Positions 44,246-53,925 of a stretch of 64,000 nt of DNA are shown here, piece after piece (within the stretch, counting starts at the first letter, position 1; every line of letters starts with the position of its first letter). Made by a program: the position numbers and the translations under genes. The notes under the pieces were generated by a model. That model was not told where the DNA came from. It worked only from the letters and a program-made list of their open reading frames with translations, and did not search any database. Origin of the DNA: Croceicoccus sp. Ery15 (GTDB lineage Bacteria > Pseudomonadota > Alphaproteobacteria > Sphingomonadales > Sphingomonadaceae); the NCBI RefSeq assembly GCF_020985305.1, contig NZ_CP087588.1, forward strand, positions 2,913,501 through 2,977,500. Direction: 5' to 3'.

Positions 44246-44273
44246 GCCCGCAGGGCTGGCGGGGGGACAGACC

Positions 44274-45449
44274 GTGCCGCGCAAACGGGCTGCGCCTGCT
44301 GCCGCTTTATTGCTTCCTGCCATGGCGCTGCTGGCCGCTTGCGCCGGTTCGCCGCCCGAACCCGTTCCCCCGCCCGCGCCCGACAGGGCCGCCGATGCTG
44401 CGCTGGACGCTGGCCCAGCGGTCAGCACCATGGCGCTGGAACCCGGCGATGCGGCGGCGGCGCTCGCTTCCTTTGTCGAAAGCTGCCCCAAGCTGCTTGT
44501 CCGCACCGATGCCAGCGGGCTGACACGCGCCGAAGACTGGCGCGCAGCCTGTGATGCCGCGCGCGTCTGGCCTGCCGCCACCGCGCGCGATTTCTTTGCA
44601 GGCTATTTCGAACCGGTGCGGGTCGCGCAGGGTGAGGGTTTTCTCACCGGCTATTTCGAACCGCAGATAGAGGGCGTGCGCGAAAAGGCGGCAGGCTATG
44701 ACGTGCCCGTCTATGGCATGCCCGCCGATCTGGTGCGCCAGCCCGGATATACGGGCGAAGGGCGCGCGCCTTTGGGCCGCGTGACCGATGACGGGCGGTT
44801 CACATCCTATTACGAACGGTCCGAGATCGTCGCGGGCGCGCTGGATGGACGGGCGCCGGTGATCGGCTGGGCGAAAGACCCGATCGATTTCTTCTTCCTG
44901 CAGATTCAGGGCTCCGGCCAGTTGCGCGCACCCGATGGCAGCGTGATGCGCATCGGCTATGCCGGGCAGAACGGGCGCGAATATGTCGCCATCGGACGCG
45001 TGCTGCGCGAACGCGGCGTGTTCCAGCCGGGCGAGGCGACGATGCAGGGCATTGTCGACTGGTTGCGCGCCCATCCGGACGAAGCCGAAGAGGTGATGAG
45101 CACCAATAAAAGCTGGGTGTTCTTCCGCGAGCTGACCGGCGATGGCCCGCTGGGCGCGCTGGATGTGCCGGTTCGCCCCCATGCCAGCGTCGCCGCCGAT
45201 CCGCGCTTCGTGCCGCTGGGCGCGCCGGTCGTGATCGATGCCGACCATGATGGCGATCGGTTTGGGGCGGACGGCATCTGGATCGCGCAGGATACGGGCG
45301 GCGCGATCAAGGGCGCAAACCGGCTGGACACGTTCTGGGGCGCGGGAGAGCGCGCGAAAGAGATCGCGGGCGGCATGTCGAGCGAGGCCGAAGTCACTTT
45401 GCTGCTGCCGCGCGGCACGCTGGCGCGGTTGGGTGCCGCGAGGCGATGA
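44274..45449 (+). CDS. mltA: membrane-bound lytic murein transglycosylase A
   Basis: 391-residue lipoprotein that cleaves peptidoglycan glycan strands. Lipobox in the leader (AMALLAAC), then the MltA barrel: FLTGYFEPQIEG, GWAKDPIDFFFLQIQGSGQL, VGYxGQNG-type YAGQNGREYVAIG, and a C-terminal 3D domain with FGADGIWIAQDTGGAIKGANRLDTFWG carrying the catalytic Asp. GTG start. Overlaps the Smr gene (ATGA). Confidence 0.94.
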   Translation: MPRKRAAPAAALLLPAMALLAACAGSPPEPVPPPAPDRAADAALDAGPAVSTMALEPGDAAAALASFVESCPKLLVRTDASGLTRAEDWRAACDAARVWPAATARDFFAGYFEPVRVAQGEGFLTGYFEPQIEGVREKAAGYDVPVYGMPADLVRQPGYTGEGRAPLGRVTDDGRFTSYYERSEIVAGALDGRAPVIGWAKDPIDFFFLQIQGSGQLRAPDGSVMRIGYAGQNGREYVAIGRVLRERGVFQPGEATMQGIVDWLRAHPDEAEEVMSTNKSWVFFRELTGDGPLGALDVPVRPHASVAADPRFVPLGAPVVIDADHDGDRFGADGIWIAQDTGGAIKGANRLDTFWGAGERAKEIAGGMSSEAEVTLLLPRGTLARLGAARR

Positions 45450-46027
45450 GGCGCCGCCAGCGCGAATTGGATGCAGAAGAGCGACGGGCATGGGCGCATC
45501 TGGCCGCTACCGTCACCCCCATGCCCGGCCGCAAACGGCCCGAAACGCCGAAGAAAGCGCCAGAGGAACCGCTGCCGCCGCCCAAACAGGCGCCCAAATC
45601 CGCATCGCGTTCGAAATCGCCCCGCCCGCAGCGCGCGGTGCCCCCGCCTCCTCCCCCACCGCGCGTTCCGGACGAAAGCGGTGGCGGGCTGGATCGCGGC
45701 TGGGACCGCAAGCTGGGGCGCGGCACGATCGACCCCGATTTCACCATGGACCTGCACGGGCTGGGGCTGGACGCGGCCTATCGCAGGCTGGAAGCGGGGA
45801 TGACGCAGGCCATCGCGCAACAGGCCCGCGTGCTGCTGGTGGTGGCAGGCAAACCCCGTCCCGTCGATGCGGCGGACAGGGGCAGCAAGCGCGGCGCGAT
45901 CCGCGCAAAACTGCTCGACTGGCTGGCGGCCGGTCGTCATGCCGGACAGATCGCCGCCATACGCAAGGCGCATCCCCGCCACGGCGGCGCGGGCGCGATC
46001 TATATCATTCTGAAACGCCAGCGATAA
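45446..46027 (+). CDS. Smr (MutS2 C-terminal) domain protein
   Basis: 193 residues: a basic, Pro-rich disordered N-terminal half (with a polyproline run) and a C-terminal Smr domain with FTMDLHGLGLDAAYRRLE (the DLHG motif) and HGGAGAIYIILKR (the GxG/HGxG-type motif). Smr domains are nucleases acting on branched or stalled nucleic acids. Start ATG 45446 overlaps the mltA stop. Confidence 0.85.
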   Translation: MRRRQRELDAEERRAWAHLAATVTPMPGRKRPETPKKAPEEPLPPPKQAPKSASRSKSPRPQRAVPPPPPPPRVPDESGGGLDRGWDRKLGRGTIDPDFTMDLHGLGLDAAYRRLEAGMTQAIAQQARVLLVVAGKPRPVDAADRGSKRGAIRAKLLDWLAAGRHAGQIAAIRKAHPRHGGAGAIYIILKRQR

Positions 46028-46034
46028 CGGGCGG

Positions 46035-47264
46035 TCAGTCCATCCCCATGCTCCACGCATGGCCGAACTGGATGTAAAAGATCGCGCCATCCGGCCCGAA
46101 CGCTACGTCCATCCCCGCATCCACGCCCAACTTGCGCGCAATGCGATAGCGGAAGCCCCCGCCGCCCGCGAATACCGCGCCCGAATCTTCGAAGAACTTC
46201 GACGATCCGGCATAGGCCGTGCCATAGCCCGCAAATCCGACGACCGACCAGCGCGGGAACAACTTGCGCGTCACCTCGACTTCCGAACTCCATGCCGTGC
46301 TGCCCTGATAGCGGCCCGCCTGCACCCCGCGCAGATCGACCGAAGGCGCGAAAAACGACGGGAAATCGCCGCGCGCGGCATCCAATTCGGTTTTGGCGCC
46401 CAATGTCCATTTTTCGGCGAGCGGATAGAATGCATAGACATCCGCGTCATAGATTTCGAAATTTCGGTCGCTGCCGAAACTGTCCGAATTGAACTTGCCC
46501 TCGACAAAGGCGTTGAACCCGCTGCGCGGCGTGACCGCATTGTCGCGGCTGTCGAAATGAAAGCCAAAGCCCAGCGCGCCGGTCGTCAGCTTGCGCTGAA
46601 AGTCGGTCGGGAAATCGTCGGGCACGCCCTCTATCTCGGGCAATTCCACGCTGGTCTTCAGCCCGCGAAAATCGACGATCGGCCCCAGCGAAAAGCGCGG
46701 ATCGGCCAGATGCAGCCGTGCCGATCCGAAAATGCCATATTGGTATTTGTTCGTATATTCGATCCCGTCGGGCGCAAAGGCGGGGTACATGTCGAGCGAT
46801 ATTTTACCGTGCCCGATCCCGAATTTATAGGAAACGCGCCCGTCGAACGCCTGTCCCGACTGGAAATAGCCGATACCGTATGACCCGTTCCCCGTCTTGA
46901 TGCCGCCCAACATGCGCCGCGTGGTGCGTTGCGGCTGGCCGGGGGTCATGTCCACGAATTGCGCCACCACGCCGAAACCGCCGTCGACTGCCGGTTCGGT
47001 GATGATGACAGGCATGGGAAAGAACCCGCCCGTCATCAGGCTTTCGGAAAAGTCGAGCTTGCCATCCTCGTCATCGTAGAACGGGTCGAGGAAGCCACCA
47101 TGCTTGCTGCCATGCGGCTGATCCGACGGTGCAGGTGCAGGCGGCGATATCTCACCTTCGGCAGGGGCGTCCTGCGCCAGAGCGGGTTGCGCCATCAAGG
47201 TCAGCGCCGCCACCAGAAAAACCCGATTCAGCCTGCGCCCCACACCAAACACCCATGCCTGCAT
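46035..47264 (-). CDS. outer-membrane beta-barrel protein (surface antigen/D15-like)
   Basis: 409 residues with a signal peptide (FLVAALTLMAQPALAQ) and then alternating amphipathic strands. GYGTAYAGSSKFFEDSGAVFAGGGGFRYRIARKL toward the C-terminus resembles the bacterial surface antigen/Omp85 barrel module, without POTRA domains. An acidic region (FYDDEDGKLDF) precedes the barrel. Function unknown; barrel class is inferred from this C-terminal pattern. A 7-bp hairpin (47320-47337) lies in its probable leader. Confidence 0.7.
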   Translation of the reverse strand: MQAWVFGVGRRLNRVFLVAALTLMAQPALAQDAPAEGEISPPAPAPSDQPHGSKHGGFLDPFYDDEDGKLDFSESLMTGGFFPMPVIITEPAVDGGFGVVAQFVDMTPGQPQRTTRRMLGGIKTGNGSYGIGYFQSGQAFDGRVSYKFGIGHGKISLDMYPAFAPDGIEYTNKYQYGIFGSARLHLADPRFSLGPIVDFRGLKTSVELPEIEGVPDDFPTDFQRKLTTGALGFGFHFDSRDNAVTPRSGFNAFVEGKFNSDSFGSDRNFEIYDADVYAFYPLAEKWTLGAKTELDAARGDFPSFFAPSVDLRGVQAGRYQGSTAWSSEVEVTRKLFPRWSVVGFAGYGTAYAGSSKFFEDSGAVFAGGGGFRYRIARKLGVDAGMDVAFGPDGAIFYIQFGHAWSMGMD

Positions 47265-47357
47265 CGCCGCGACCGGCGGCGTTCCGGCAGGCAGGATAAC
47301 GCGGCGTATGGGCGCGAATATCGGGGTAAGCCCCGATGCGGCCTGTTTTATGCAAGC

Positions 47358-47391
47358 AAAAGGGGCGCCCCGCCAATCGGCAGGACGCCCC
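47358..47391 (-). terminator. intrinsic terminator of ahpF
   Basis: On the minus strand a GGGGCG/CGCCCC outer stem (47362-47367/47386-47391) with an extended inner helix is followed by a TTTT run (47358-47361), 26 bp after the ahpF stop. Confidence 0.75.
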
Positions 47392-47416
47392 CGATGATAG
47401 CGCGGCCGGTGCCGGA

Positions 47417-49024
47417 TCAGGCCGGTTGCGGTGCCTGTTCCGCCTGCGCGATCTGGTCCGCCGGCTCGGTGCGGATCAGATAGTCGAACGCCGAAAGCCC
47501 TGCCGTCGCGCCCTGACCCATCGAAATGATGATCTGCTTATAGGGCACATCGGTCGCGTCGCCCGCCGCGAACACGCCGGGCAGATTGGTCGCAGCCCTC
47601 GCGTCGGTGACGATCTCGCCATGCTTCGACAGTTCGAGCCCCGAATCCTTCAGCCACTCGGTATTGGGCACCAGACCGATCTGCACGAACACGCCCTGCA
47701 ATTCGACCTTGTGAAGCTCGCCCGATTCGCGGTCCTTGTATTCAAGGCCCGACACGCGCTCGCCATCGCCGAGGATTTCGGTCGTCGCGGCAGAGGTGAT
47801 GATGTTGACGTTCTTCATCGACCGCAGCTTGTCCTGCAGCACCTGATCAGCGCGCAGCTTGCTGTCGAATTCGATCAGCGTGACATGACCGACGATATTG
47901 GCCAGATCGATTGCCGCCTCGACGCCCGAGTTGCCGCCGCCGATTACCGCGACATGCTTGCCCTTGAACAGCGGGCCATCGCAGTGGGGGCAATAGGCAA
48001 CGCCCTTGTTGCGATATTCCATCTCGCCCGGCACGCCCAGATTGCGCCAGCGCGCACCGGTCGTCAGGATCAGGCTGCGCGCTTTCAGCGATGCGCCATT
48101 GGCCAGCTTCACCTCGTGCAGCCCGCCCGCTTGCGATGCGGGGATCAGCTTTTCCGCCGTCTGCAGGTTCATCACGTCGATATCATATTCGCCGACATGC
48201 TGTTCCAGCGCGGCGGCCAGCTTGGGCCCTTCGGTATAGGGGACGGAAATGAAATTCTCGATCCCCATGGTGTCGAGCACCTGCCCGCCAAAGCGTTCGG
48301 CCGCTATGCCGGTGCTGAAACCCTTGCGCGCGGTATAGACCGCTGCCGAGGCACCGGCAGGGCCGCCGCCGACGACGAGCACTTCGAACGCGTCCTTCGC
48401 GGCGATCTTTTCGGCCTGCTTTGCGGTTGCACCGGTGTCGATCTTGGCAAGGATTTCCTCGACACTCATCTTGCCGCTGGCGAACATCTCGCCATGCAGG
48501 AAGGTGGCGGGCACGGCCATCACGCCGCGCGCGTCGACTTCGTCCTGAAACGTCCCGCCCTCGATCAAAGTGGCGGTGATGCGCGGGTTATACAGCGCCA
48601 TCAGGGTCAGCGCCTGCACCACGTCGGGGCAATTGTGACAGGACAGCGAGAAATACATTTCGAAATCGAAATCGCCTTCCAGCGCCTCGATCTGCTCGAT
48701 GACTTCGGGCTCGACCTTGGGCGGGTGGCCGCCTGCCCACAACAGGGCAAGGACGAGCGAGGTGAATTCGTGGCCCAGCGGGATACCGGCAAAGCGGACC
48801 CATCTGGCGGGATCGCTGGCGCGGCGGATGATAAAGCTGGGCTTGCGGTCGTCATTGCCGTCGAAAGAGGCGCTGACCTTGTCGTTCAGCTCTGCGATTT
48901 CGGTCAGCAATTCGCGCGTGTCGTCCGACTTCTTGCCCTCACCAAGCGAGGCGACGAGTTCGATCGGCTCACGCAGATTGTCGAGATACTGCTTAAGCTG
49001 CTGTTTCAGATTGGCTTCAAGCAT
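47417..49024 (-). CDS. ahpF: alkyl hydroperoxide reductase subunit F
   Basis: NADH-dependent flavoprotein that reduces AhpC. 535 residues. N-terminal double thioredoxin domain with the CHNC dithiol ([12 protein letters not shown]), linker, then FAD domain [20 protein letters not shown], active CPHC ([12 protein letters not shown]), NAD domain [18 protein letters not shown], and the C-terminal FAD motif [13 protein letters not shown] 49024 with AGGAGG 8 nt upstream. It follows ahpC on the minus strand, with a terminator-like hairpin between. Confidence 0.95.
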   Translation of the reverse strand: MLEANLKQQLKQYLDNLREPIELVASLGEGKKSDDTRELLTEIAELNDKVSASFDGNDDRKPSFIIRRASDPARWVRFAGIPLGHEFTSLVLALLWAGGHPPKVEPEVIEQIEALEGDFDFEMYFSLSCHNCPDVVQALTLMALYNPRITATLIEGGTFQDEVDARGVMAVPATFLHGEMFASGKMSVEEILAKIDTGATAKQAEKIAAKDAFEVLVVGGGPAGASAAVYTARKGFSTGIAAERFGGQVLDTMGIENFISVPYTEGPKLAAALEQHVGEYDIDVMNLQTAEKLIPASQAGGLHEVKLANGASLKARSLILTTGARWRNLGVPGEMEYRNKGVAYCPHCDGPLFKGKHVAVIGGGNSGVEAAIDLANIVGHVTLIEFDSKLRADQVLQDKLRSMKNVNIITSAATTEILGDGERVSGLEYKDRESGELHKVELQGVFVQIGLVPNTEWLKDSGLELSKHGEIVTDARAATNLPGVFAAGDATDVPYKQIIISMGQGATAGLSAFDYLIRTEPADQIAQAEQAPQPA

Positions 49025-49057
49025 GGCGGGGGCCTCCTGTTTCACATATTCTGGACG

Positions 49058-49094
49058 CAAAAGCGGCCCGGACGGCGGGACCATCCGGGCCGCT
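49058..49094 (-). terminator. hairpin terminator/attenuator between ahpC and ahpF
   Basis: Perfect 11-bp stem AGCGGCCCGGA/TCCGGGCCGCT (49062-49072/49084-49094) followed on the minus strand by TTTT. It ends ahpC transcripts just before the ahpF leader, so ahpC should be made in excess over ahpF. A T-run also follows on the plus side (49099-49102). Confidence 0.85.
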
Positions 49095-49136
49095 CCGCTT
49101 TTCGTGCCCCTTCAAGGGAAGAGGGCGTGTGTTGGA

Positions 49137-49703
49137 TCAGATCTTGCCGACGAGGTCGAGCGAGGGAGCGAGGGTCTCGCTGCCTTCTTCCCACTTGGCG
49201 GGGCAGACCTGGCCGGGGTTGTTGCGGACATACTGGGCAGCCTTGATCTTGCGGACCAGTTCCGACGCGTTACGGCCGACGCCTTCGCAGGTGATTTCCA
49301 TGATCTGGATCACGCCATCGGGATCGACGACAAAGGTTGCGCGATCGGCAAGGCCCATTTCCTCACGCAGCACGCCGAAATTGTTCGACAGCGTGTGCAG
49401 CTGGTCGCCCAGCATCGGGAACTGGATCTTGCCGATCTTTTCCGAAGTGTCGTGCCATGCCTTGTGGCTGAAGTGGGTGTCGGTCGACACGCCGTACACT
49501 TCCACGCCCATGCCCTTCAGCGTTTCGTACTGGTCGGCCAGGTCTTCCAGCTCGGTCGGGCAGACGAAGGTGAAGTCGGCGGGGTAGAAGAAGAAGACGG
49601 CCCAGTTGCCCTTCACGTCGGTGTCGGCAACGTCGAAGAAGTCCTTGCCGGCCTGAAAAGCGGTGGCCTTGAACGGCTTGATCGTGCTTCCGATGATACC
49701 CAT
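49137..49703 (-). CDS. ahpC: alkyl hydroperoxide reductase subunit C (typical 2-Cys peroxiredoxin)
   Basis: 188 residues. Peroxidatic Cys48 in [13 protein letters not shown], resolving Cys in [24 protein letters not shown] and [14 protein letters not shown] complete the AhpC1 pattern. Reduces H2O2 and organic peroxides, recycled by AhpF. ATG 49703 with TGGAG upstream. An OxyR-like half-site lies 125 bp upstream (49828-49842), so peroxide control is plausible. Confidence 0.96.
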   Translation of the reverse strand: MGIIGSTIKPFKATAFQAGKDFFDVADTDVKGNWAVFFFYPADFTFVCPTELEDLADQYETLKGMGVEVYGVSTDTHFSHKAWHDTSEKIGKIQFPMLGDQLHTLSNNFGVLREEMGLADRATFVVDPDGVIQIMEITCEGVGRNASELVRKIKAAQYVRNNPGQVCPAKWEEGSETLAPSLDLVGKI

Positions 49704-49827
49704 GCGGTGTTTACTCCATTGGTGTTTGCCGGGATGCGATAGTGCACCACGGACGTGAATTTCCGTTGCGAGACACCAGATAGGCGCTGCACCCGCGAAC
49801 CCCAAGCGGAGAAAGCCGATAAGTTTG

Positions 49828-49842
49828 ATAGAATTATTCAAT
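49828..49842 (-). promoter_or_regulatory. possible OxyR-like half-site upstream of ahpC
   Basis: ATAG, 7 nt, CAAT in an AT-rich island (49815-49860) resembles half of the ATAG-N7-CTAT OxyR element. One base off and only one clear half-site; no oxyR gene is in the window. Confidence 0.25.
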
Positions 49843-49951
49843 GAAACGGAATTAATCGGTTTACCCGATCAATTGCACGATCCGTCAGCGGCAATTTCCG
49901 GCGTCGCCGCGGATGCTTCGTTTCAGGATTTTCGCAATTGCAACAAAGGCT

Positions 49952-51034
49952 TCACCCGCATTGCGCGCGATGCAGCAGGAAATGATCGGCCAGCGTCAGG
50001 GCCATCATCGCCTCTACCACCGGCACGCCGCGCAGGCCCACACAGGGGTCGTGGCGGCCCTTGGTCACGATCTCACCCTCGGTAAAACCGTCCGAATCAT
50101 CGCTTTTCCTGATCGTCGGCACGGGAATCAGGATCGAACTGGTCGGTTTGAACGCCACGCGCAGGCGCACGGGCTGTCCGGTGGAAATGCCGCCAGCAAT
50201 ACCGCCTGCGTGATTGGCATCGAATGTCACGCCGCCCTGTGCAGGCCGCATCGGATCGGCGTTTTCCTCGCCCGACAGGCGTGCAGCCTCGAACCCGTCG
50301 CCGATCTCGATCCCCTTCACCGCATTGATGCCCATCATCGCGGCGGCCAGATCGGCATCCAGCTTGCCATAGACCGGCGCGCCCCAACCGGCGGGCACGC
50401 CCGTTGCCTCGCACGTCACGACCGCGCCCAGCGACGACCCCGCCTTGCGCGCGGCGTCGAGCTTTTCGGACCAGCGGGCGACGGCGGCGGCATCGGGGCA
50501 AAAGAACGGATTGGTCGGTATCAGCGCGGGATCGAAACGGGCCGGATCGATCGCATCGCCGCCCATTTCCGACACCCATGCGCGGATCGTTACGCCCGGG
50601 ATGATCTTGCGCGCGATCGCGCCTGCCGCGACACGCGCGGCGGTTTCGCGGGCGCTGGACCGGCCACCGCCGCGATAGTCGCGAAAACCGTATTTCGCGT
50701 CATAGGCGTAATCGGCATGGCCGGGCCGATAGCTTTGCGCGATGTCCGAATAATCCTTCGACCTTTGATCGGTGTTTTCGATCATCAGGCTGACCGGCGT
50801 GCCGGTGGTGCGCCCCTCGAACACCCCCGACAGGATGCGCACCTCGTCCGGCTCGCGCCTTTGGGTGGTAAAGCGGCTGGTGCCCGGGCGGCGCGCGTCG
50901 AGGAAGGGCTGGATATCCGCTTCGTCCAGCGCGATCTGCGGCGGGCACCCGTCCACCACCGCGCCCAGCGCGGGTCCGTGGCTTTCGCCCCATGTCGTGA
51001 AACGCAGCACGCGGCCGAAACTGTTGACGCTCAT
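49952..51034 (-). CDS. aroC: chorismate synthase
   Basis: Last step to chorismate, FMN-dependent. 360 residues. [24 protein letters not shown] is the signature opening; [44 protein letters not shown] (FMN site), [10 protein letters not shown] and the [19 protein letters not shown] ending are all present. Divergent from the Spx-like gene across 94 bp. Confidence 0.97.
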   Translation of the reverse strand: MSVNSFGRVLRFTTWGESHGPALGAVVDGCPPQIALDEADIQPFLDARRPGTSRFTTQRREPDEVRILSGVFEGRTTGTPVSLMIENTDQRSKDYSDIAQSYRPGHADYAYDAKYGFRDYRGGGRSSARETAARVAAGAIARKIIPGVTIRAWVSEMGGDAIDPARFDPALIPTNPFFCPDAAAVARWSEKLDAARKAGSSLGAVVTCEATGVPAGWGAPVYGKLDADLAAAMMGINAVKGIEIGDGFEAARLSGEENADPMRPAQGGVTFDANHAGGIAGGISTGQPVRLRVAFKPTSSILIPVPTIRKSDDSDGFTEGEIVTKGRHDPCVGLRGVPVVEAMMALTLADHFLLHRAQCG

Positions 51035-51128
51035 GACTGTCCTTCCTGACCGGCCCTATTCATCCGTTGCGCGCAAAAGTCCACCTGCCCTATCGGCGGC
51101 GGCATACGAAAATGACGCGAAAGGCAGC

Positions 51129-51482
51129 ATGATGAGCATGATTCTATATGGCATCCCCAATTGCGACACGGTGAAAAAGGCGCGCAAATGGCTGGAGGGC
51201 GAAGGGATCGATTATGCGTTCCACGACTATAAAAAGGCCGGTGTGCCGCAAGATCATCTGAAGGCATGGATCGCCGACATGGGCTGGGAAGCGATCCTGA
51301 ACAAGCGCGGCACCACGTTCCGCAGTCTGTCCGACGCGGACAAGCAGGATATCGATGCCGCCAAGGCAGAGGCGCTGCTGATCGCTAATCCGTCGATGAT
51401 CAAGCGGCCCGTGGTGGAATATGACGGCGGCCTGCTGGTCGGGTTCAGCGATAAGGAATGGGCTGCCGCGTTAAAAAAATAA
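51129..51482 (+). CDS. ArsC/Spx-family protein (YffB-like)
   Basis: 117 residues. ILYGIPNCDTVKKARKWL gives the single N-terminal cysteine; FHDYKKAGVP, FRSLSDADK and SMIKRPVVEYDGGLLVGF follow the YffB/Spx pattern. No second redox Cys in the CxxC position, so glutathione-linked chemistry or regulation is more likely than arsenate reduction. Start ATG 51129, followed at once by a second ATG at 51132. Distinct from the true ArsC-type gene at 21141-21485. Confidence 0.82.
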   Translation: MMSMILYGIPNCDTVKKARKWLEGEGIDYAFHDYKKAGVPQDHLKAWIADMGWEAILNKRGTTFRSLSDADKQDIDAAKAEALLIANPSMIKRPVVEYDGGLLVGFSDKEWAAALKK

Positions 51483-51497
51483 TGCGAGACACTCGCA
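51483..51497 (+). promoter_or_regulatory. Fur-box-like 15-bp palindrome upstream of the siderophore-interacting gene
   Basis: TGCGAGACACTCGCA has near-perfect 7-1-7 dyad symmetry, the architecture of Fur operators, beginning directly after the Spx-like stop codon and 52 bp before the ATG of a siderophore-interacting reductase. It agrees with TGATAATGATTATCA mainly at the outer TG/CA and the inner A/T positions. Candidate iron-responsive operator. Confidence 0.45.
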
Positions 51498-51549
51498 ATA
51501 TGATCGGGCCGGCCTATATGCGGGACGAATATACGAACAAAGGAAGCCA

Positions 51550-52308
51550 ATGGCCCGCCCCGAACCGCGCACGCTTACCCTCCTGTCTCGCACTCAGGTT
51601 ACGCCCCATATGGTGCGCTTGCGATTGGGCGGTTCGGGGTTGGCCGGCTTTCCGCAAGGGTCCGAAGGCGGCTATGTCAAACTGCGTCTGTCCGAGGGCG
51701 GCGATGGCGCAAAGCCGGTGGTGCGAACCTATACCATCCGCCATCAGGGCGAGGACGGGCTGGATATCGATTTCGTCGTCCACGGGCTGGATCACGATAC
51801 GCCCGGTCCGGCGGTCAGCTGGGCGCTGAATGCCGCGATCGGCGACACGATCGTGGTCGGCGGACCGGGGCCTGCCAAACCGCTGCCCGCAAGCATGGAC
51901 CGCTATCTGGTGGCGGGCGACATGACCGCATTGCCCGCCATCTCGGTCAATATCGAATCGCTGCCCGCCGACGCGCGGGGTGCCGCCGTGATCGAAATCC
52001 AGCACGAGGATGACCGGCAGGACATTGCCGTGCCCCAGGGGTTTGCAATCCACTGGCTGGTCAATCCGCATTCGGGCAATGATCCCGAATTGCTGCTGCG
52101 GGCAATGCGTGATCTGGGCTGGCAGGACGGCGAAACCTATGCATGGGTCGCGGCCGAATTTTCGACCATGCGTGCCCTGCGCGATTATTTCCGCATCGAA
52201 CGCGGGCTGGGTCCCGACCGGCTCTATGTCTCCAGCTATTGGAAACAGGGCGAGGACGAGGATAACCACCGCGTGACCAAGCGTGCTGATCTGGACGCGG
52301 TGGGCTGA
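51550..52308 (+). CDS. siderophore-interacting FAD protein (ferric reductase, ViuB-like)
   Basis: 252 residues of the ferredoxin-reductase-like SIP family that reduces ferric siderophores in the cytosol. VRTYTIRHQ is the FAD-binding RxYTxR motif; VHGLDHDTPGPAVSWALNA and the phosphate loop GGPGPAKPLP follow; the C-terminal domain has YLVAGDMTALPAI and YAWVAAEFSTMRALRDY, ending YVSSYWKQGEDED. Possible Fur control by the upstream dyad. No siderophore receptor or transporter is adjacent. Confidence 0.88.
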   Translation: MARPEPRTLTLLSRTQVTPHMVRLRLGGSGLAGFPQGSEGGYVKLRLSEGGDGAKPVVRTYTIRHQGEDGLDIDFVVHGLDHDTPGPAVSWALNAAIGDTIVVGGPGPAKPLPASMDRYLVAGDMTALPAISVNIESLPADARGAAVIEIQHEDDRQDIAVPQGFAIHWLVNPHSGNDPELLLRAMRDLGWQDGETYAWVAAEFSTMRALRDYFRIERGLGPDRLYVSSYWKQGEDEDNHRVTKRADLDAVG

Positions 52309-52380
52309 CCGCTTAACCCTTTCCCCGCCCGGCCTTTTGTGCCAGTCCGATAGCTGGACTGACAGGGGAAGGGTCGCACC

Positions 52381-53091
52381 ATGAAATCACTGAAACTCGC
52401 CGCCGCGGGGCTTGCATTGGCTACCGCCGCTCTCGTCACTCCGGCCCATGCGCAGGACGCGATGGCGGAAGCCGCCCCGCTTGACCCTGCGCGCCTTGCA
52501 GCGGCGCAAAAGATGGTCGGCTATCTGCTGCCCGACGGTTCCTATGCGCGCATGATGGAACAGAGCATGGACCAGATTGTCGCCATGTCGATGAATTCGG
52601 TGATGGATCTGCCGATGCGCGATCTGGCCGCGCTGGGCGGAGTGAGCGAACAGGACCTTGCCAGTGCTGGCGAGGGAACGATGCGCGAGATGATGGCGAT
52701 CCTCGACCCCCATTTCGAAGAGCGGCAGACCCTGTCGATGCGCGCCATGATGTCGGCCATGACCGGCGTGATGACATCGATGGAGCCCAAGGTGCGCGAG
52801 GGATTGAGCGAGGCCTATGCCGCGCAGTTCACCACTGCCGAATTGAACGAGATCACACGCTTTTTCGAAACGCCCGCTGGTGGAAAATACGCGGCCAGCT
52901 CGATGATGGTCTATATGGACCCCGCCGTGATGGCGCGGATGCAGGAAATGGTCCCCGCGCTGATGCAGGAAATGCCCGCCATCATCGAAGAGACCAAACA
53001 GGCGACTGCCCATTTGCCCCCGCCGCGTTCGGTGGACGAGCTGACCGAGGAAGAGCGCGAGAAGCTGGGCGGGATGATCCGCGAGGATTAG
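52381..53091 (+). CDS. periplasmic DUF2059 protein
   Basis: 236 residues. Signal peptide (LAAAGLALATAALVTPAHAQD), then an all-helical Met-rich domain; LSEAYAAQFTTAELNEITRFFETPAGGKYA is the DUF2059 core. Function of the family is unknown. Its stop overlaps the convergent ubiG stop by two bases. Confidence 0.8.
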   Translation: MKSLKLAAAGLALATAALVTPAHAQDAMAEAAPLDPARLAAAQKMVGYLLPDGSYARMMEQSMDQIVAMSMNSVMDLPMRDLAALGGVSEQDLASAGEGTMREMMAILDPHFEERQTLSMRAMMSAMTGVMTSMEPKVREGLSEAYAAQFTTAELNEITRFFETPAGGKYAASSMMVYMDPAVMARMQEMVPALMQEMPAIIEETKQATAHLPPPRSVDELTEEEREKLGGMIRED

Positions 53092-53843
53092 GCCCGCCGC
53101 GCCGTGACGATATAGTTCAACGCCAGATCGTCCGAAATCTCCAGCCCGCGCAGCGGCGAGAAAGCGATACCCCTCGGCTCGCCCGTCTTCAGCCCTGCGG
53201 CGGACAGCAATTCGCACAATTCGTCGGGCGTGATGAAATCGTCCCAATGATGCGTGCCGCGCGGGACCATGCCCATCCGCTCGGCTCCCTCGACCAGCAG
53301 CAGTTTCGACCGCGTGGTGCGATTGGGGGTCGACAGCACCATCAGCCCGCCGCCGGTCAGCCGTTCCTGCAACTGGTGCACAAAGGCGCCCTTGTCGGCC
53401 ACATGCTCGATCACTTCCATCGATGTGACGAGGTCGAACCGCCCAGCGTCCAGCGCTGCAAGCTCCCCCGCGTGATAGGCGATGTCCAGCCCGCCCGCAG
53501 CCGCGTGGGCACGCGCAGCCCCGATATTCTCTGCCGCGGCATCGACGCCGGTGACCGCCGCGCCAAGCCGGGCCAGAGGTTCGCACAACAGACCCGCGCC
53601 GCAGCCCACATCCAGCGCCCTTTTGCCCGCCAGCGGATGGCGCGCGCGTATATCGCCGCCCCAATGCATATCGATGGCATCGCGGATAAAGCCCAGCCGC
53701 ACGGGATTCAGCCGGTGCAGCATGGCTGACGACCCCTTGGGGTCCCACCAGTCCGCTGCCAGCGCGCCGAAATGCGCGGCCTCTTGCGGTCGGATCGTTT
53801 TGGCCGGCATATTGGTTACAGGTGATATTGTTGCATTGCCCAT
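53088..53843 (-). CDS. ubiG: 3-demethylubiquinone-9 / 2-polyprenyl-6-hydroxyphenol O-methyltransferase
   Basis: 251 residues. AAHFGALAADWWDPKGSSAMLH and LNPVRLGFIRD are UbiG-specific; motif I is ALDVGCGAGLL; TSMEVIEHVAD and LSTPNRTTRSKLLL follow. Performs both O-methylations in ubiquinone synthesis, complementing ubiE and ubiB in this window. Divergent from lysC. Confidence 0.94.
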   Translation of the reverse strand: MGNATISPVTNMPAKTIRPQEAAHFGALAADWWDPKGSSAMLHRLNPVRLGFIRDAIDMHWGGDIRARHPLAGKRALDVGCGAGLLCEPLARLGAAVTGVDAAAENIGAARAHAAAGGLDIAYHAGELAALDAGRFDLVTSMEVIEHVADKGAFVHQLQERLTGGGLMVLSTPNRTTRSKLLLVEGAERMGMVPRGTHHWDDFITPDELCELLSAAGLKTGEPRGIAFSPLRGLEISDDLALNYIVTARRA

Positions 53844-53925
53844 GCCATCCCCTTAACAGCGCGCCATTCGAACGGCCAGCATTCGCATGGCCCCACTCGC
53901 AAACGGACAGGAAGAGGCGAAGCAT

